Positions 7,657-16,655 of a DNA stretch of 64,000 nt are shown here, one piece after another (position 1 is the stretch's first letter; each line of letters opens with the position of its first letter). The DNA is from Streptomyces sp. SID13726. GTDB lineage: Bacteria; Actinomycetota; Actinomycetes; Streptomycetales; Streptomycetaceae. The DNA is taken from NCBI RefSeq assembly GCF_010548375.1, contig NZ_JAAGLY010000002.1, positions 124,001-188,000 on the forward strand, in the 5' to 3' direction. Made by a program: the position numbers and the translations under genes. Under the pieces are notes generated by a model that was not told the origin of the DNA, searched no databases, and saw nothing but the letters and a program-made list of their open reading frames with translations.

Positions 7657-8378
7657 TCCAGGAAAGCTCCCAGCTCTTCCCGGTGGGCGGCCACCCACTT
7701 CCGGGCGGCCCGCACCTCGTCCACGGCCCCCTGCTCACACAGCCCGACCATGGCGGGCTCGCCGCGCGCCGCCCCGGCCTCGATCCCCCGCCGGCACCGG
7801 TCCTGCCACCACAGCACCGTGTCCAGCAACCCGTCCCGCGTGTCGAGGCCGTAGGCGTCGCAGATCAGCCGGAGGCGGCGGGCGGTGTCCCGTACGTCCG
7901 TGACCCCAGGCCCCAGGTCGAGGTACTGCCAGCACACATGGGCGACGTCGTGGATCCGCTCGCCCGGCGCGGCCAGGTCCCAGTCGATGAAGGCCGACGG
8001 CCGCCACGCCGTGTACACGGTGTTCTTCGGCGCGAGGTCGTTGTGGCAGACGACGTCCCGGTCGCCGGCCAGCGGGGTTCCGTGGGTCAGGTCGTGGAAG
8101 GCGCGGACGAGCCGGGCCACCTCCCCGAGGGCCTCGTCGGTACGGGCGGCGGCGCGCTCGCCCGGGGTCACGGCCGCCCGGCCGGGCAGGTAGTCGAATG
8201 TCTCCCTGCCGAGTTCGTCGACACCGAGGAAGCGGGGCGCGCCCCGCCAGCCCGCGTTCTCGAACAGCGCGAGCAACTCACGTACGAAGCCGGACCGTTG
8301 GCCCGGAGTGCGGCGCACGGTCGCGCCGATCCGGACGACCTCGTTGACCGCCCCGCCACCGAGCACCGACTCCTCCAC
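7653..8378 (-). CDS. Aminoglycoside phosphotransferase (APH) family kinase
   Basis: A 241-aa kinase-fold protein. The catalytic loop VCHNDLAPKNTV (His-x-Asp with Asn) is near residue 111 and the metal-binding FIDWDLA near residue 130, both diagnostic of APH/choline-kinase-like enzymes. The N-lobe is short. Such proteins phosphorylate small hydroxylated molecules, and the substrate here is unknown. Its stop codon lies inside the -35 box of the downstream ArsR-SRPBCC promoter, so part of that gene's transcription may be read-through from here. Confidence 0.8.
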   Translation of the reverse strand: MEESVLGGGAVNEVVRIGATVRRTPGQRSGFVRELLALFENAGWRGAPRFLGVDELGRETFDYLPGRAAVTPGERAAARTDEALGEVARLVRAFHDLTHGTPLAGDRDVVCHNDLAPKNTVYTAWRPSAFIDWDLAAPGERIHDVAHVCWQYLDLGPGVTDVRDTARRLRLICDAYGLDTRDGLLDTVLWWQDRCRRGIEAGAARGEPAMVGLCEQGAVDEVRAARKWVAAHREELGAFLD

Positions 8379-8407
8379 CGGACCGCCTCCCGAGGCAGGA
8401 TCGACTC

Positions 8408-8989
8408 ATGGACACGAACAGGACCTTCACCCTCGTCCCGCCCGCACGCCTTGAAGGCTACGGCGTCCGGCTGCGCCCCTGGGCGGACGGCGACCTCGCC
8501 GACCTGGTCGCGCTCTACGACGATCCCGAGATGGCCCGCTGGACCCCTGTCGCCTCCCCCTTCGACACCGAGGCGGCGCGTGCCTATCTCGCCGGCGCGC
8601 AGGAAGGACAGGCCGAGGGACGGAAGGTCCAGCTGGCCATCACCACCGACGGGGTCCTCCCCCTGGGCGAGGTACTGCTCTTCCGGAGCGCGGCCAACGA
8701 GCGGGACCTGGAGCTCGCCTACGGCGTGGGACCCGCCCATCGAGGTCAGGGTCTGGCCGGGCGGGCGGTGCGGCTGGCGGCGGAGTACGCCCTGCGGGAG
8801 ATACGGCCCCGCCGGGTGGTCCTGTGCATCGCCGCAGGCAACGCGGCGAGCGAGGCGGTCGCCCGGTCCTGCGCGTTCGAGCTCGCGGACGAACCGCCGG
8901 TCCGGAGGGTGTCGCGGGGCCGGGAGGTCGTCCTGCGCACCTGGCGTCTGCGTACCTCGCCTCTGCGCACCTCGCGTCTGCCTACCTGA
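8408..8989 (+). CDS. GNAT-family N-acetyltransferase (RimJ/RimL type)
   Basis: A 193-aa acetyltransferase. The N-terminus ARLEGYGVRLRPWADGDLAD is the common start of RimJ-like GNATs. The acetyl-CoA-binding motif is ELAYGVGPAHRGQGLAGRAV near residue 105. The C-terminus ends in a short degenerate repeat (RLRTSPLRTSRLPT). The start codon is 29 bp from the divergent kinase gene. Its substrate is not identifiable. Confidence 0.82.
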   Translation: MDTNRTFTLVPPARLEGYGVRLRPWADGDLADLVALYDDPEMARWTPVASPFDTEAARAYLAGAQEGQAEGRKVQLAITTDGVLPLGEVLLFRSAANERDLELAYGVGPAHRGQGLAGRAVRLAAEYALREIRPRRVVLCIAAGNAASEAVARSCAFELADEPPVRRVSRGREVVLRTWRLRTSPLRTSRLPT

Positions 8990-9032
8990 AACCCCATGGC
9001 CCGACGGGGACTCGGCGTGCCACTCTCGCCGT

Positions 9033-9578
9033 ATGGATCACGCGGAGGTACTGCTCGTCGGAGGCCGGGCCGGGGTCGGCAAGACGACCGTGGGGTGGGA
9101 GGTCTCGGCGCGGCTGCGGGCCGCCCGGGTGGCGCATGCCGTGATCGACGGGGACTTCATAGGTCAGGTGCATCCGGCACCCGAGGGCGATCCGCACCGG
9201 GCCGCCGTCGCCGAGCGCAACCTGGCCGCGGTGTGGGGGAACTACGCCGACCTCGGTTACCGGCGCCTTGTCTATGTGAACACCGTGAGCGTCCTTGAGG
9301 AGTCGGCGGGCATGTTCCGGCGGGCGATGGGCGACGACGTGAGGATCGTCCGGGTCCTGCTCACCGCGACCGACGAGACGGCCGAACGGCGGCTGACCGG
9401 ACGGGAACTCGGCTCCGAGCTGGAGCACGAGCTGCGCGGCGGCGTCCGCAAGGCACGGATGCTGGACGAGCGTGCGCCCGCCGGCACGCTGCGCGTGGCG
9501 ACCGACGGGCGCACGGTGATCGACATAGCGGCCGAGGTGACGGCCGCCACCGGGTGGGTCCCGGCGCCGGTCAGCTGA
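9033..9578 (+). CDS. P-loop small-molecule kinase-like protein
   Basis: A 181-aa single-domain NTPase. It starts [20 protein letters not shown], where [10 protein letters not shown] is the Walker A motif. [11 protein letters not shown] near residue 38 resembles the acceptor-side acidic motif of nucleotide or chloramphenicol phosphotransferase-like kinases. [11 protein letters not shown] near residue 115 looks like a lid with arginines. The start is ATG 9033. It overlaps the convergent secreted-protein gene by 8 bp. The substrate is unknown. Confidence 0.75.
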   Translation: MDHAEVLLVGGRAGVGKTTVGWEVSARLRAARVAHAVIDGDFIGQVHPAPEGDPHRAAVAERNLAAVWGNYADLGYRRLVYVNTVSVLEESAGMFRRAMGDDVRIVRVLLTATDETAERRLTGRELGSELEHELRGGVRKARMLDERAPAGTLRVATDGRTVIDIAAEVTAATGWVPAPVS

Positions 9579-11010
9579 CGTTCAGGGCGGTGTCGTCGAT
9601 GACGAACGACGTCTGGAGGGTGGAGCCCTCCGTGCCGGTGAACTTGAGGGTGACGGTCTGGCCCGCGTAGCTCGCCAGACTGAAACCGCGCTGGGTGTAC
9701 CCCGAGGCCGCGTTCAGGTTCGAGTACGTCGCCAGGGTGCTCAGCACCGTGCCCGAACTGTTGAGCACCTGCACCTTGAGGGTGTCGTAGGCGGTGCTGG
9801 TGGTGGTCTCGGCGGTGTCGATGTGCAGGTAGAAGCTGAGCGCGGCCGTGGTGCACCCGGACGGGACGGTCACCGACTGGGACAGGGTGTCGGTGTGCGC
9901 GGAGCCGTAGCCGTCGAGCCAGGCGTAGTAGGAGCCGGTGCGGGCGGACTCGTCGCTTGAGTCGGTGATCACTCCGCTGGTCGCGGTCCAGGTCGAACTG
10001 CCGGACTCGAAGCCGTTGTTGCCGAGGAGCTGGGCGGAGGTGCAGGTGCCGCCGTCGTCACCTCCGCCGCCGTCGCTGCTCCCGCCGGCCAGCCACTCGG
10101 TGGCGTTGAGGGCGAGGGCCGCGTTGGTGGCGCCGGAGTCGTTCCAGCCGTCGTACAGGGTGTTGCCGGACTGGCCGGTGTCGTCGTCGATGGGTGAGCT
10201 GTCGCCCCAGAACGCGACGCGCCCGCTACCGAAGGTGCTGGTCGCGAAGAAGGCGCCGGTGTTGCCCGAGTAACCGGTGCGGTAGAGCAGGCCCTTGACG
10301 TTCGCGTTGTCGGCGGGCTTCAGAGTGGCCGTCGTGCCGCTGGCGATGAGGCTCTTGGTGACAGTGCCGAACGAACCGTGCAGCACGGGGTCGCTGCTGT
10401 CGCTGATGGCGGACGGGTAGTCCGAGCTGATGCTCAGCGAGTCGATGGAGAAGCCGAACGGGTCGGTCGAATCGACGCTGTTGTTGGTCATCAGGTCGTT
10501 GAGGATCTCGACCGCGTCGTAGCCGTCGTTGTTCCGGTCGGCGCCGGTGTGGTCGGAGACCATGAAGAGGCCGCCGCCGTTCTTCACGAAGGTCATGATC
10601 GCCGTCTTCTCGGCGGTCGTGAACAGCGTGTTGGGCTCCGGCAGGACCAGGGTGTCGAAGTTCGACAGGTCGGTGGTCGAGGAACCGCCGTAGGTGAGGG
10701 CGCCGGTCGCGGTCTTGAGGCTGTAGTCGCCGGTCTTCTGGAGGGCGACTCCCCACGACGAGATCGCGCCGGTCCAGTCGGTCTCGGCGGAGGGCGAGGA
10801 GTCCTCGCCGAGCGGGTCGGGCTGACTGGTGGAGATGATCCAGTCGGCGTTGCCCGCCGTCTCCGCGTGGCCGTTGTCGAAGAGGATCCGGTGCGGGGTG
10901 GCAGCGGCGGCGGGCGTGGCGGTGACCTGCACGGCCACGCCTGTGGCGACAAGGGTGAATCCGGCGAGGACCGCGCCGAGTCTGTAGCGGGGTCCGGTGA
11001 GTCCGAGCAT
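9571..11010 (-). CDS. Secreted two-domain protein (GATase1-like domain plus jelly-roll domain)
   Basis: A 479-aa exported protein. It has a signal peptide to about residue 38, ending ATPAAAA. Residues 40-310 look like a glutamine-amidotransferase-like/DUF4350-type fold ([49 protein letters not shown]). A glycine/aspartate linker ([11 protein letters not shown]) follows. The C-terminal 140 residues form a carbohydrate-binding-module-like beta-sandwich ([14 protein letters not shown] to [12 protein letters not shown]). The start ATG has GGAGG 8 nt upstream. It may act on an extracellular polymer, but no catalytic triad was confirmed. Confidence 0.7.
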   Translation of the reverse strand: MLGLTGPRYRLGAVLAGFTLVATGVAVQVTATPAAAATPHRILFDNGHAETAGNADWIISTSQPDPLGEDSSPSAETDWTGAISSWGVALQKTGDYSLKTATGALTYGGSSTTDLSNFDTLVLPEPNTLFTTAEKTAIMTFVKNGGGLFMVSDHTGADRNNDGYDAVEILNDLMTNNSVDSTDPFGFSIDSLSISSDYPSAISDSSDPVLHGSFGTVTKSLIASGTTATLKPADNANVKGLLYRTGYSGNTGAFFATSTFGSGRVAFWGDSSPIDDDTGQSGNTLYDGWNDSGATNAALALNATEWLAGGSSDGGGGDDGGTCTSAQLLGNNGFESGSSTWTATSGVITDSSDESARTGSYYAWLDGYGSAHTDTLSQSVTVPSGCTTAALSFYLHIDTAETTTSTAYDTLKVQVLNSSGTVLSTLATYSNLNAASGYTQRGFSLASYAGQTVTLKFTGTEGSTLQTSFVIDDTALNVS

Positions 11011-11242
11011 CCGGCATACCTCCGTGAGGAGTTGGGGAAGGGTGATGCGGGGACGGGAACTACGCGCATAGATAGCCGATCGAATTGAACGGTACATGAC
11101 ATCCAATGGGCCGAACAGGATCGATCCGGCCCACCCGCCCAGGATTGACCGGGTGTTGACCGACGGTTGGGGCGGAACCGGACTGTCTCCGCCTCCAGCG
11201 GGCAGACGCAATGCATAGGGAGTCATCTGAAAAGGGGCGGAG

Positions 11243-11506
11243 ATGGAGATCAGCGGCATCATCAGCGCCATCGTGATCGGCATCGTGATCGGTGTCCTGG
11301 GCCGGCTCGTGGTACCGGGCCGCCAGCGCATCGGGATCCTGTGGACCATTCTGGTCGGCATCATCGCCGCGCTGATCGGCTCGGCGATCGCCGGGGCCTT
11401 CGACGTGGCCGACACCAAGGGCATCGACTGGGTCGAGTGGCTCATCCAGATCGGTCTCGCCGCGCTGGGCGTGGCGGCACTGGACCGGTCGAAGGCGCGC
11501 CGCTGA
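11243..11506 (+). CDS. GlsB/YeaQ/YmgE-family small membrane protein
   Basis: An 87-aa protein with three membrane helices and glycine zippers ([38 protein letters not shown]). This is the transglycosylase-associated/GlsB pattern linked to envelope stress in other bacteria. AGGGGCGGAG immediately precedes the ATG at 11243. It is divergent from the secreted-protein gene. The length is typical for the family. Confidence 0.88.
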   Translation: MEISGIISAIVIGIVIGVLGRLVVPGRQRIGILWTILVGIIAALIGSAIAGAFDVADTKGIDWVEWLIQIGLAALGVAALDRSKARR

Positions 11507-11678
11507 CGGGCCTTCGAGAGAGGGGTCCTCGCGGCACACGGCCGGAGGATGCGGGACACAGTGCGGGTGGGAGTGCGGCGCGCTGCGGCATGTGGGGCAC
11601 GCCGGGGCGCTGTTGCGGAGCCCGGTGAGACTCCGCTGTGGAGTCCGGCAGGATTCCGCCGCGTCCCTCCAAGTGCGA

Positions 11679-11702
11679 TGGCCGCAAATCCTGTTGCGGC
11701 CA
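11679..11702. repeat. Inverted repeat upstream of the tandem-GNAT gene
   Basis: TGGCCGCAA and TTGCGGCCA (9-bp arms, 6-nt spacer) lie 47 bp before the chosen GTG start. It could be an operator or a weak hairpin. No adjacent regulator gene identifies which. Confidence 0.4.
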
Positions 11703-11748
11703 CCGGACCCCGGCGGCAGGCTTCAACGGCCCCCACCCCCGCCTCGCC

Positions 11749-12645
11749 GTGCCGGAGACCCGCTTGTCCTTCCATGTCACCCCGCTCGCCGATCCCGAGG
11801 CCGCCGCCTCCAGCCGCCGACTGGCCTGGCTGGTCTCCGGCGACGACGGGATACCACTCGGTTCCGCCTTCCTGCGGCTGTTCACCAAGGAGGGGCAGGA
11901 CCACCTCGCCGAGCTGGAGCTCGCGGTGCACGGTGCCGAGCGCCGCCAGGGCGTCGGGACCCGGCTGCTGGAGGCCGCCGTGGGCGCGGCGAAGGCGGAG
12001 CGGCGGCGGTCGGTGATCGCGCAGGCCGTACAGGGCTCCCCCGGTGACCTGTTCCTGGCCGCACGGGGCTTCCGGCAGGTGCTGGCCCTCGTCTACGCCC
12101 GGCTCGCACTGCCCGACCTGGATCGTGCCGCGATCGACGCACTCGTCGAACTGCCCCACCCGGGCTACCGGTTGACCGAGTGGGAGGGCACCGTGCCGGG
12201 CGCGCTGGCGCGGTCGTTCGCCGACTCGCGACGGGCGATGGACGACATGCCGATGGACGGCACCGACTTCGGCACGGTCGTCTGGGACGTGGACCGGGTG
12301 GTCTCGGCGGCGGAGGCGGTCGCGCGGCGCGGGGATCTGCTGCACACCGTCGCCGCCGTGCACGAGGCGGACGGCACAGTGGTCGGGTTCTCCGAACTGG
12401 TCGTGCCCGGCGACGGGTTGGGCGACGGCCAGCACTACGGTACGGCGGTGCTGCCGGAGCACCGCGGCCGCGGCATCGCCCGCTGGATGAAGGCCGCGTC
12501 CATCCGGCACGCACGCCGACGGCACCCGGGACTCTCCGGGCTGTGCACCGACACCGCCGAGGGCAACGCCCCGATGCGTGCCGTCAACGACGCCCTCGGA
12601 TACGTACCGACGCACAAGGCCGTGGAGTACCAGCTCGACCTGTGA
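11749..12645 (+). CDS. Tandem GNAT acetyltransferase
   Basis: A 298-aa protein with two GNAT modules. The first has the cofactor motif [20 protein letters not shown] (about residues 58-77), and the second has [19 protein letters not shown] (about 228-246). This resembles mycothiol-synthase-like and antibiotic-acetylating double GNATs. The start is GTG 11749 ([10 protein letters not shown]); upstream in-frame sequence to 11638 lacks GNAT character. The gene ends in TGATCA, shared end-to-end with the convergent epimerase stop. Confidence 0.75.
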   Translation: MPETRLSFHVTPLADPEAAASSRRLAWLVSGDDGIPLGSAFLRLFTKEGQDHLAELELAVHGAERRQGVGTRLLEAAVGAAKAERRRSVIAQAVQGSPGDLFLAARGFRQVLALVYARLALPDLDRAAIDALVELPHPGYRLTEWEGTVPGALARSFADSRRAMDDMPMDGTDFGTVVWDVDRVVSAAEAVARRGDLLHTVAAVHEADGTVVGFSELVVPGDGLGDGQHYGTAVLPEHRGRGIARWMKAASIRHARRRHPGLSGLCTDTAEGNAPMRAVNDALGYVPTHKAVEYQLDL

Positions 12646-13569
12646 TCACCGACCGGCCGTGGCCCGCAGCGCGGCCAGTCCCTCACGGACCGAGGGGTAC
12701 GCGGGCGTCCAGCCCAGGTCCCGCTCGGCCTTGGCCGCCGACACCCGCATGCTCGACGCGAACATCGCGTGCGCGTACGACAGCGGCCTGGTCAGCCACA
12801 GCGGTACCGTCATCGGCCTCGGCAGCCCGAACTCCTCGGCCACGCACAGCAGATGGCCGCGGAAGCCGAGGGGCGTGGGGTCGACGACGTTGTACGCCTG
12901 GCCGGGGCGTCCGTGTGCGACCGCGGCGGCCACCGCGCGGGCCGCGTCGGTGAGTTCGACCCAGGGCAGGACCCTGCCGTGGTCGGCGGGCGCGGGCAGC
13001 TGCCGCTTGCGGAGCAGGTCAAGTACGGCGTCGGTGCCGCCTGGGCCGTAGAAGAGGCCGAAGCGCAGGGCGATGCCTTCCAACCCGGGTGCGCCGAAGG
13101 TTAGTTGCTCCTTGGTGCGCATTCCGGCGAGGTGCCGTTCGAGCTGGGGGTCGGTGCCGCGCGGGCCGAAGTCGTCGTCCTCGGTGATCTCGTGGTCGCC
13201 GAAGTCGCCGTAGCCGTATCCGAAGACCATCGACTCAGTGATGAGGCGCCGGGCTCCGGTGGCCCGGGCGGCCTCGATCAGATGGGCGGTGCCGTCGATA
13301 CGCAGGGCGTCGGTGGCGTACATGTCGCGGTGCCGCATGGGCGGCTTGCGCAGGGCGGTCGCCGCGTGGACGACCGTGTCGAAATGCTGTCCGTCCACGG
13401 CGCGCAGCAGGGCGTCGCGGTCCATGAGGTCGGCCCGGACTCCGTTGCCCGCGCTCCGGCCGAGGCCGGTGACCTTGTGGCCGGCGTCGGTGAGGGCCTG
13501 GGCGATGTGCCGGCCTAGGACTCCGCTCGCGCCCGCGAGGAGGATGCTCTGGTTCTCGTTCGTCGTCAT
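12646..13569 (-). CDS. NAD-dependent epimerase/dehydratase family protein
   Basis: A 307-aa extended-SDR protein. The NAD motif ILLAGASGVLGRHIA is at residues 9-23. The catalytic area near residue 110 reads ESMVFGYGYGDFG, with the usual YxxxK not clear, so the chemistry is uncertain. GQAYNVVDPTPLGF near residue 225 is typical of nucleoside-sugar epimerase-like proteins. The start ATG at 13569 follows an AGCGG-like site. It is tail to tail with the tandem GNAT gene and 53 bp downstream of a same-strand GNAT gene. Confidence 0.78.
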   Translation of the reverse strand: MTTNENQSILLAGASGVLGRHIAQALTDAGHKVTGLGRSAGNGVRADLMDRDALLRAVDGQHFDTVVHAATALRKPPMRHRDMYATDALRIDGTAHLIEAARATGARRLITESMVFGYGYGDFGDHEITEDDDFGPRGTDPQLERHLAGMRTKEQLTFGAPGLEGIALRFGLFYGPGGTDAVLDLLRKRQLPAPADHGRVLPWVELTDAARAVAAAVAHGRPGQAYNVVDPTPLGFRGHLLCVAEEFGLPRPMTVPLWLTRPLSYAHAMFASSMRVSAAKAERDLGWTPAYPSVREGLAALRATAGR

Positions 13570-13622
13570 ACCGCTGCGACGGATCGAGTGACCGCGGACG
13601 TGACATCGCGGCCGCCGGGACG

Positions 13623-14399
13623 CTACGGCACGTACACGTACGGCTGGGTCGTCGTCAGCGGTTCGAAGCCGAGGCGTTCCAGGACGGGGCGGCTGGTGGC
13701 CATCGCGTCGACCTGGAGATAGCGGTAGCCACGGGCCACTGCGGCGCGGGCCCGGTGGGCGACGAGGGCGCGGTAGATGCCGCGGCCGCGCCACTCCTCG
13801 ACGGTGCCGCCGCCCCACAGTCCCGCGAAGCGGGTGCCGGGCACGAGTTCCATGCGGGCCGCGCTGACCGGAACGTCACCGGCGAGCGCGAGGACGGCGA
13901 CGACCGAGTCGGGGTCGTCCTCCAGCCGGGCGAGGAGCTGGCGCCGCAGCCGGGAGCTGTCGGTCCCGAAGGCCTTCTCGTGGACGTCGGCCACTAGGTC
14001 GACGCCCGCCCGGTCGGTGACCGGCAGGAAGTCGACACCCTCGGGCGGGTCGGCGTCCAGGGTGAGGTCGGCGACCTCGGCGATCATCAGCGTCTCCTCG
14101 GGTTCGGGTGTGAACCCGGCCGCTCTGAGCCGCTCCCCCAGGTCGAAGGGCAGGTCGTGCCCGTACAGCTTCCACTCGAACTCACGGCCGAGCCCGGTGT
14201 AGTACGCGACCTGTTCGGCGATCGCCGCCTCGGCGCTCGTCCCGTCCAGGTCGGACCAGACGACGCCGTTCCAGCCGTGTTCCGCCGCGACCTGGCGCAC
14301 CACCCCGCCGACCCGCTCGACACGGGCACCGGGACCGTCGGGCTGTGCGCCCTCGCGCATGTCCCGGTCGTAGAGAGCGAGTACCGCGGCATGATCCAT
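13623..14399 (-). CDS. GNAT-family acetyltransferase (C-terminal domain)
   Basis: A 258-aa protein. The C-terminal half carries the GNAT cofactor site GLWGGGTVEEWRGRGIYRAL (about residues 193-212), followed by HRARAAVARGYRYLQVDAMA. The N-terminal half is a degenerate GNAT-like domain. It is co-directional with the downstream epimerase and the upstream MerR gene. The substrate is unknown. Confidence 0.78.
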   Translation of the reverse strand: MDHAAVLALYDRDMREGAQPDGPGARVERVGGVVRQVAAEHGWNGVVWSDLDGTSAEAAIAEQVAYYTGLGREFEWKLYGHDLPFDLGERLRAAGFTPEPEETLMIAEVADLTLDADPPEGVDFLPVTDRAGVDLVADVHEKAFGTDSSRLRRQLLARLEDDPDSVVAVLALAGDVPVSAARMELVPGTRFAGLWGGGTVEEWRGRGIYRALVAHRARAAVARGYRYLQVDAMATSRPVLERLGFEPLTTTQPYVYVP

Positions 14400-14440
14400 G
14401 GGCTCACTTCATCACCGGAACGCCTCCGCGGCAACGGCGT

Positions 14441-14818
14441 TTACGGCCGCCCGGCCTCCGCGCGCACCGCCGCCAGATAGGAGCTGAGCCGGTCGCGGTT
14501 GCGGGCCAGGCAGTCGATGCGGGCCTGGATGCGGTCGACGTGGGCCTCCAGAAGGGCGGCCGTCCCGGGCGTCAGGTGCTCCGGCGGGAGCAGGATCTCC
14601 TCCGGCCCGCAGAGGTAGGGCAGGATCGCGCGGATCATCTCGGTGGTGAGCCCCGAGTCGAGCAGCCCGCGGATCTGCTGGACGTCCCGGACGGCGGCCT
14701 CGCCGTAGTCGCGGTAGCCGTTGTCGGTCCGCGCGGGGTCCAGCAGGCGCTGTTCCTCGTAGTAGCGCAGCAGCCTGGTGGGGACTCCGGTACGGCGGGA
14801 CAGTTCACCGATCCTCAT
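14441..14818 (-). CDS. MerR-family transcriptional regulator
   Basis: A 125-aa MerR protein. The HTH is MRIGELSRRTGVPTRLLRYY with the wing EEQRLLDPARTDNGYRDYGE. A C-terminal dimerisation coiled coil ends the protein (ALLEAHVDRIQARIDCLARN), with no large effector domain. The start ATG at 14818 is fixed by the conserved MRIGEL. It is divergent from an MFS exporter, and an inverted repeat in the 58-bp gap suggests it activates that exporter in response to a drug-like ligand. Confidence 0.9.
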   Translation of the reverse strand: MRIGELSRRTGVPTRLLRYYEEQRLLDPARTDNGYRDYGEAAVRDVQQIRGLLDSGLTTEMIRAILPYLCGPEEILLPPEHLTPGTAALLEAHVDRIQARIDCLARNRDRLSSYLAAVRAEAGRP

Positions 14819-14843
14819 GACCTGCTCCCCGTTCGCCCTTGCC

Positions 14844-14859
14844 TTCACACTGATGTGAA
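14844..14859. promoter_or_regulatory. Candidate MerR operator in the regulator/MFS intergenic region
   Basis: TTCACA-CTGA-TGTGAA is a perfect 6-bp inverted repeat centred between the divergent MerR and MFS starts, the position expected for a MerR site spanning the promoter spacer. Confidence 0.65.
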
Positions 14860-14876
14860 CGTCCGAGCATGGTCCC

Positions 14877-16076
14877 ATGTCCACCACCTCCCCGGCCAAG
14901 GGCACAGCCCTGCCCGCGCCCGCCCCGCTGCCGTGGGCCGGGCTGCTCGCCCTGTCGACGGCCGCCTTCACCGCTGTGCTCACCGAGCTGCTCCCCGCGG
15001 GACTGCTGCCCCGCATGGCCCCGGCGCTGGGGGTGTCCGAGGCCCGGATCGGCTTCCTGGTCACCGGGTACGCGCTCGCGTCCTTCGCCGCCGCGATCCC
15101 GGTCACCGCTTTGCTGCGCGGGCTGCCGAGGCGGCCGGTGCTCGTCGGGGCGCTGCTGGGTTTCGCGCTGAGCAACGCGGTGGTGGCGCTGTCCTCGTCG
15201 TACGCCCTGACGTTCGGGGCGCGGCTGGTGGCCGGGGTCATGGGCGGGACGCTGTGGGCGATGCTCGCCGGCTACGCGGCCCGGATGGTGCCGTCCGAGC
15301 GGCGAGGCCGGGCCATCGCGATCGTGCTGGCCGGGATCACCCTCGCGCTGTCGCTGGGCGTCCCGGCGGGCACGGCGCTCGCCGGGGCGGTGGGCTGGCG
15401 TACGGTCTTCGCCGCGCTGGCCGGGTCGGCGGTGCTGCTGGCCTGCTGGGTGCGGTGGCGGGTGCCCGGCTTCCCCGGCGAGGCCCCGCACGCGCGCGTG
15501 CCGCTCGCCCGGGTCGCCGTACTGCCGGGTGTGCCGGCGATCCTGTTGGTCACGCTGTTCCTCCTGGTGGGGCACCAGGTGATGTACACGTACGTCGCCC
15601 CGTTCGCGGCGCATGCCGGGTTCGGCCGCACGGGCCTTGTGCTGCTGGTGTTCGGGGCGGCCACCGTGGTGGGGATCTGGATCACCGGAGCGCTGGTGGA
15701 CCGGCGCCCGCGGGCCACGCTGCTGGGTGCGCTCGGGCTGTGCGCGGCCGTGATGCTCATGCTGGGGCTTGCCGCCGAGGCACCCGGAGTGCTGCTGGTC
15801 TCGGTCGCGCTGTGGGGTGTGGCGTTCGGGGGTGCGCCCACGCTGATCCAGACGGCGCTGGTCGACGCCTCGGGGCCGGAGCGCGCGGATGTGGCGACCT
15901 CGTTGCAGACCACGGTGTACAACGCGGGGATCGCGGCGGGTTCGCTCACCGGCGGTGTGATCCTGGACGGGCTGGGCGCCGGGGCGCTGCCCTGGACGGC
16001 GCTGCCGCTGGTCGTGGCCGCCCTCGTGGTGGTGGCGGTGGGCCGTCGCGCCGCGTTTCCGCCGCGGCGGCGGTGA
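14877..16076 (+). CDS. MFS transporter, DHA1-type drug efflux family
   Basis: A 399-aa permease with twelve predicted helices. The loop 2-3 motif is degenerate (RGLPRRPVLVGALLG). TLWAMLAGYAARMVPSERRG near residues 124-143 matches the Cmx/AraJ-like efflux branch. The start ATG at 14877 lacks a clear ribosome-binding site, which suggests a short or absent leader. It is divergent from a small MerR regulator that likely controls it. The exported compound is unknown. Confidence 0.85.
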   Translation: MSTTSPAKGTALPAPAPLPWAGLLALSTAAFTAVLTELLPAGLLPRMAPALGVSEARIGFLVTGYALASFAAAIPVTALLRGLPRRPVLVGALLGFALSNAVVALSSSYALTFGARLVAGVMGGTLWAMLAGYAARMVPSERRGRAIAIVLAGITLALSLGVPAGTALAGAVGWRTVFAALAGSAVLLACWVRWRVPGFPGEAPHARVPLARVAVLPGVPAILLVTLFLLVGHQVMYTYVAPFAAHAGFGRTGLVLLVFGAATVVGIWITGALVDRRPRATLLGALGLCAAVMLMLGLAAEAPGVLLVSVALWGVAFGGAPTLIQTALVDASGPERADVATSLQTTVYNAGIAAGSLTGGVILDGLGAGALPWTALPLVVAALVVVAVGRRAAFPPRRR

Positions 16077-16109
16077 CCTTAGGCTTCCTGGTGAGGAGGG
16101 CCGCATCCC

Positions 16110-16589
16110 ATGGTCGTGAAGGAATCCGAACTCCCTTATCTCCGCCGCTGCGTGGAGCTGGCCGGCGAGGCGCTGGAGGCCGGGGACGAACCGTTCGGTT
16201 CGGTCCTGGTGGGCGGGGACGGCGAAGTGCTGGCCGAGGACCACAACCGCGTGGCCTCCGGCGACCGCACCCGGCACCCCGAGTTCGAGCTGGCTCGCTG
16301 GTCGGCCGCCCACATGACGCCCGAGGAGCGCGCGGCGGCGACCGTGTACACCTCCGGCGAGCACTGCCCGATGTGCGCGGCCGCGCATGCCTGGGTGGGC
16401 CTCGGACGCATCGTGTACGTCGCCTCGTTCGAGCAACTGGTCGAGTGGCTGACCCAGTTGGGGGTACCGACCGCACCGGTGAGGGCGCTGCCGGTCAACG
16501 AGGTCGCCCCCGACGTGGTCGTGGCGGGTCCGGTGCCCGAACTGACGGAGAGCGTGCGGGAGTTGCACTTCCGGTTCCACCGGCGCTAG
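16110..16589 (+). CDS. Nucleoside/guanine deaminase-like zinc enzyme
   Basis: A 159-aa cytidine-deaminase-fold protein. It has the zinc-binding elements HPEFE (near residue 55, replacing the usual HAE) and SGEHCPMCAAAH (near residue 88, PCxxC-like with Cys-x-x-Cys). The overall length and the GEALEAGDEPFGSVLV N-terminus match the guanine deaminase/tRNA deaminase-like branch. It lies 33 bp after the MFS gene and may be co-transcribed with it. A terminator follows. Confidence 0.82.
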   Translation: MVVKESELPYLRRCVELAGEALEAGDEPFGSVLVGGDGEVLAEDHNRVASGDRTRHPEFELARWSAAHMTPEERAAATVYTSGEHCPMCAAAHAWVGLGRIVYVASFEQLVEWLTQLGVPTAPVRALPVNEVAPDVVVAGPVPELTESVRELHFRFHRR

Positions 16590-16612
16590 GGCGCCCTGGC
16601 CACCGTACGGCG

Positions 16613-16645
16613 AAGGCCCCACCGGTAGCCGGCCGGCGGGGCCTT
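16613..16645. terminator. Bidirectional terminator hairpin
   Basis: The arms AAGGCCCC (16613-16620) and GGGGCCTT (16638-16645), extended by CCGG pairs after one mismatch, lie between the convergent deaminase and chaplin genes. The right arm runs into TTT. Confidence 0.8.
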
Positions 16646-16655
16646 TCGTGCTGCG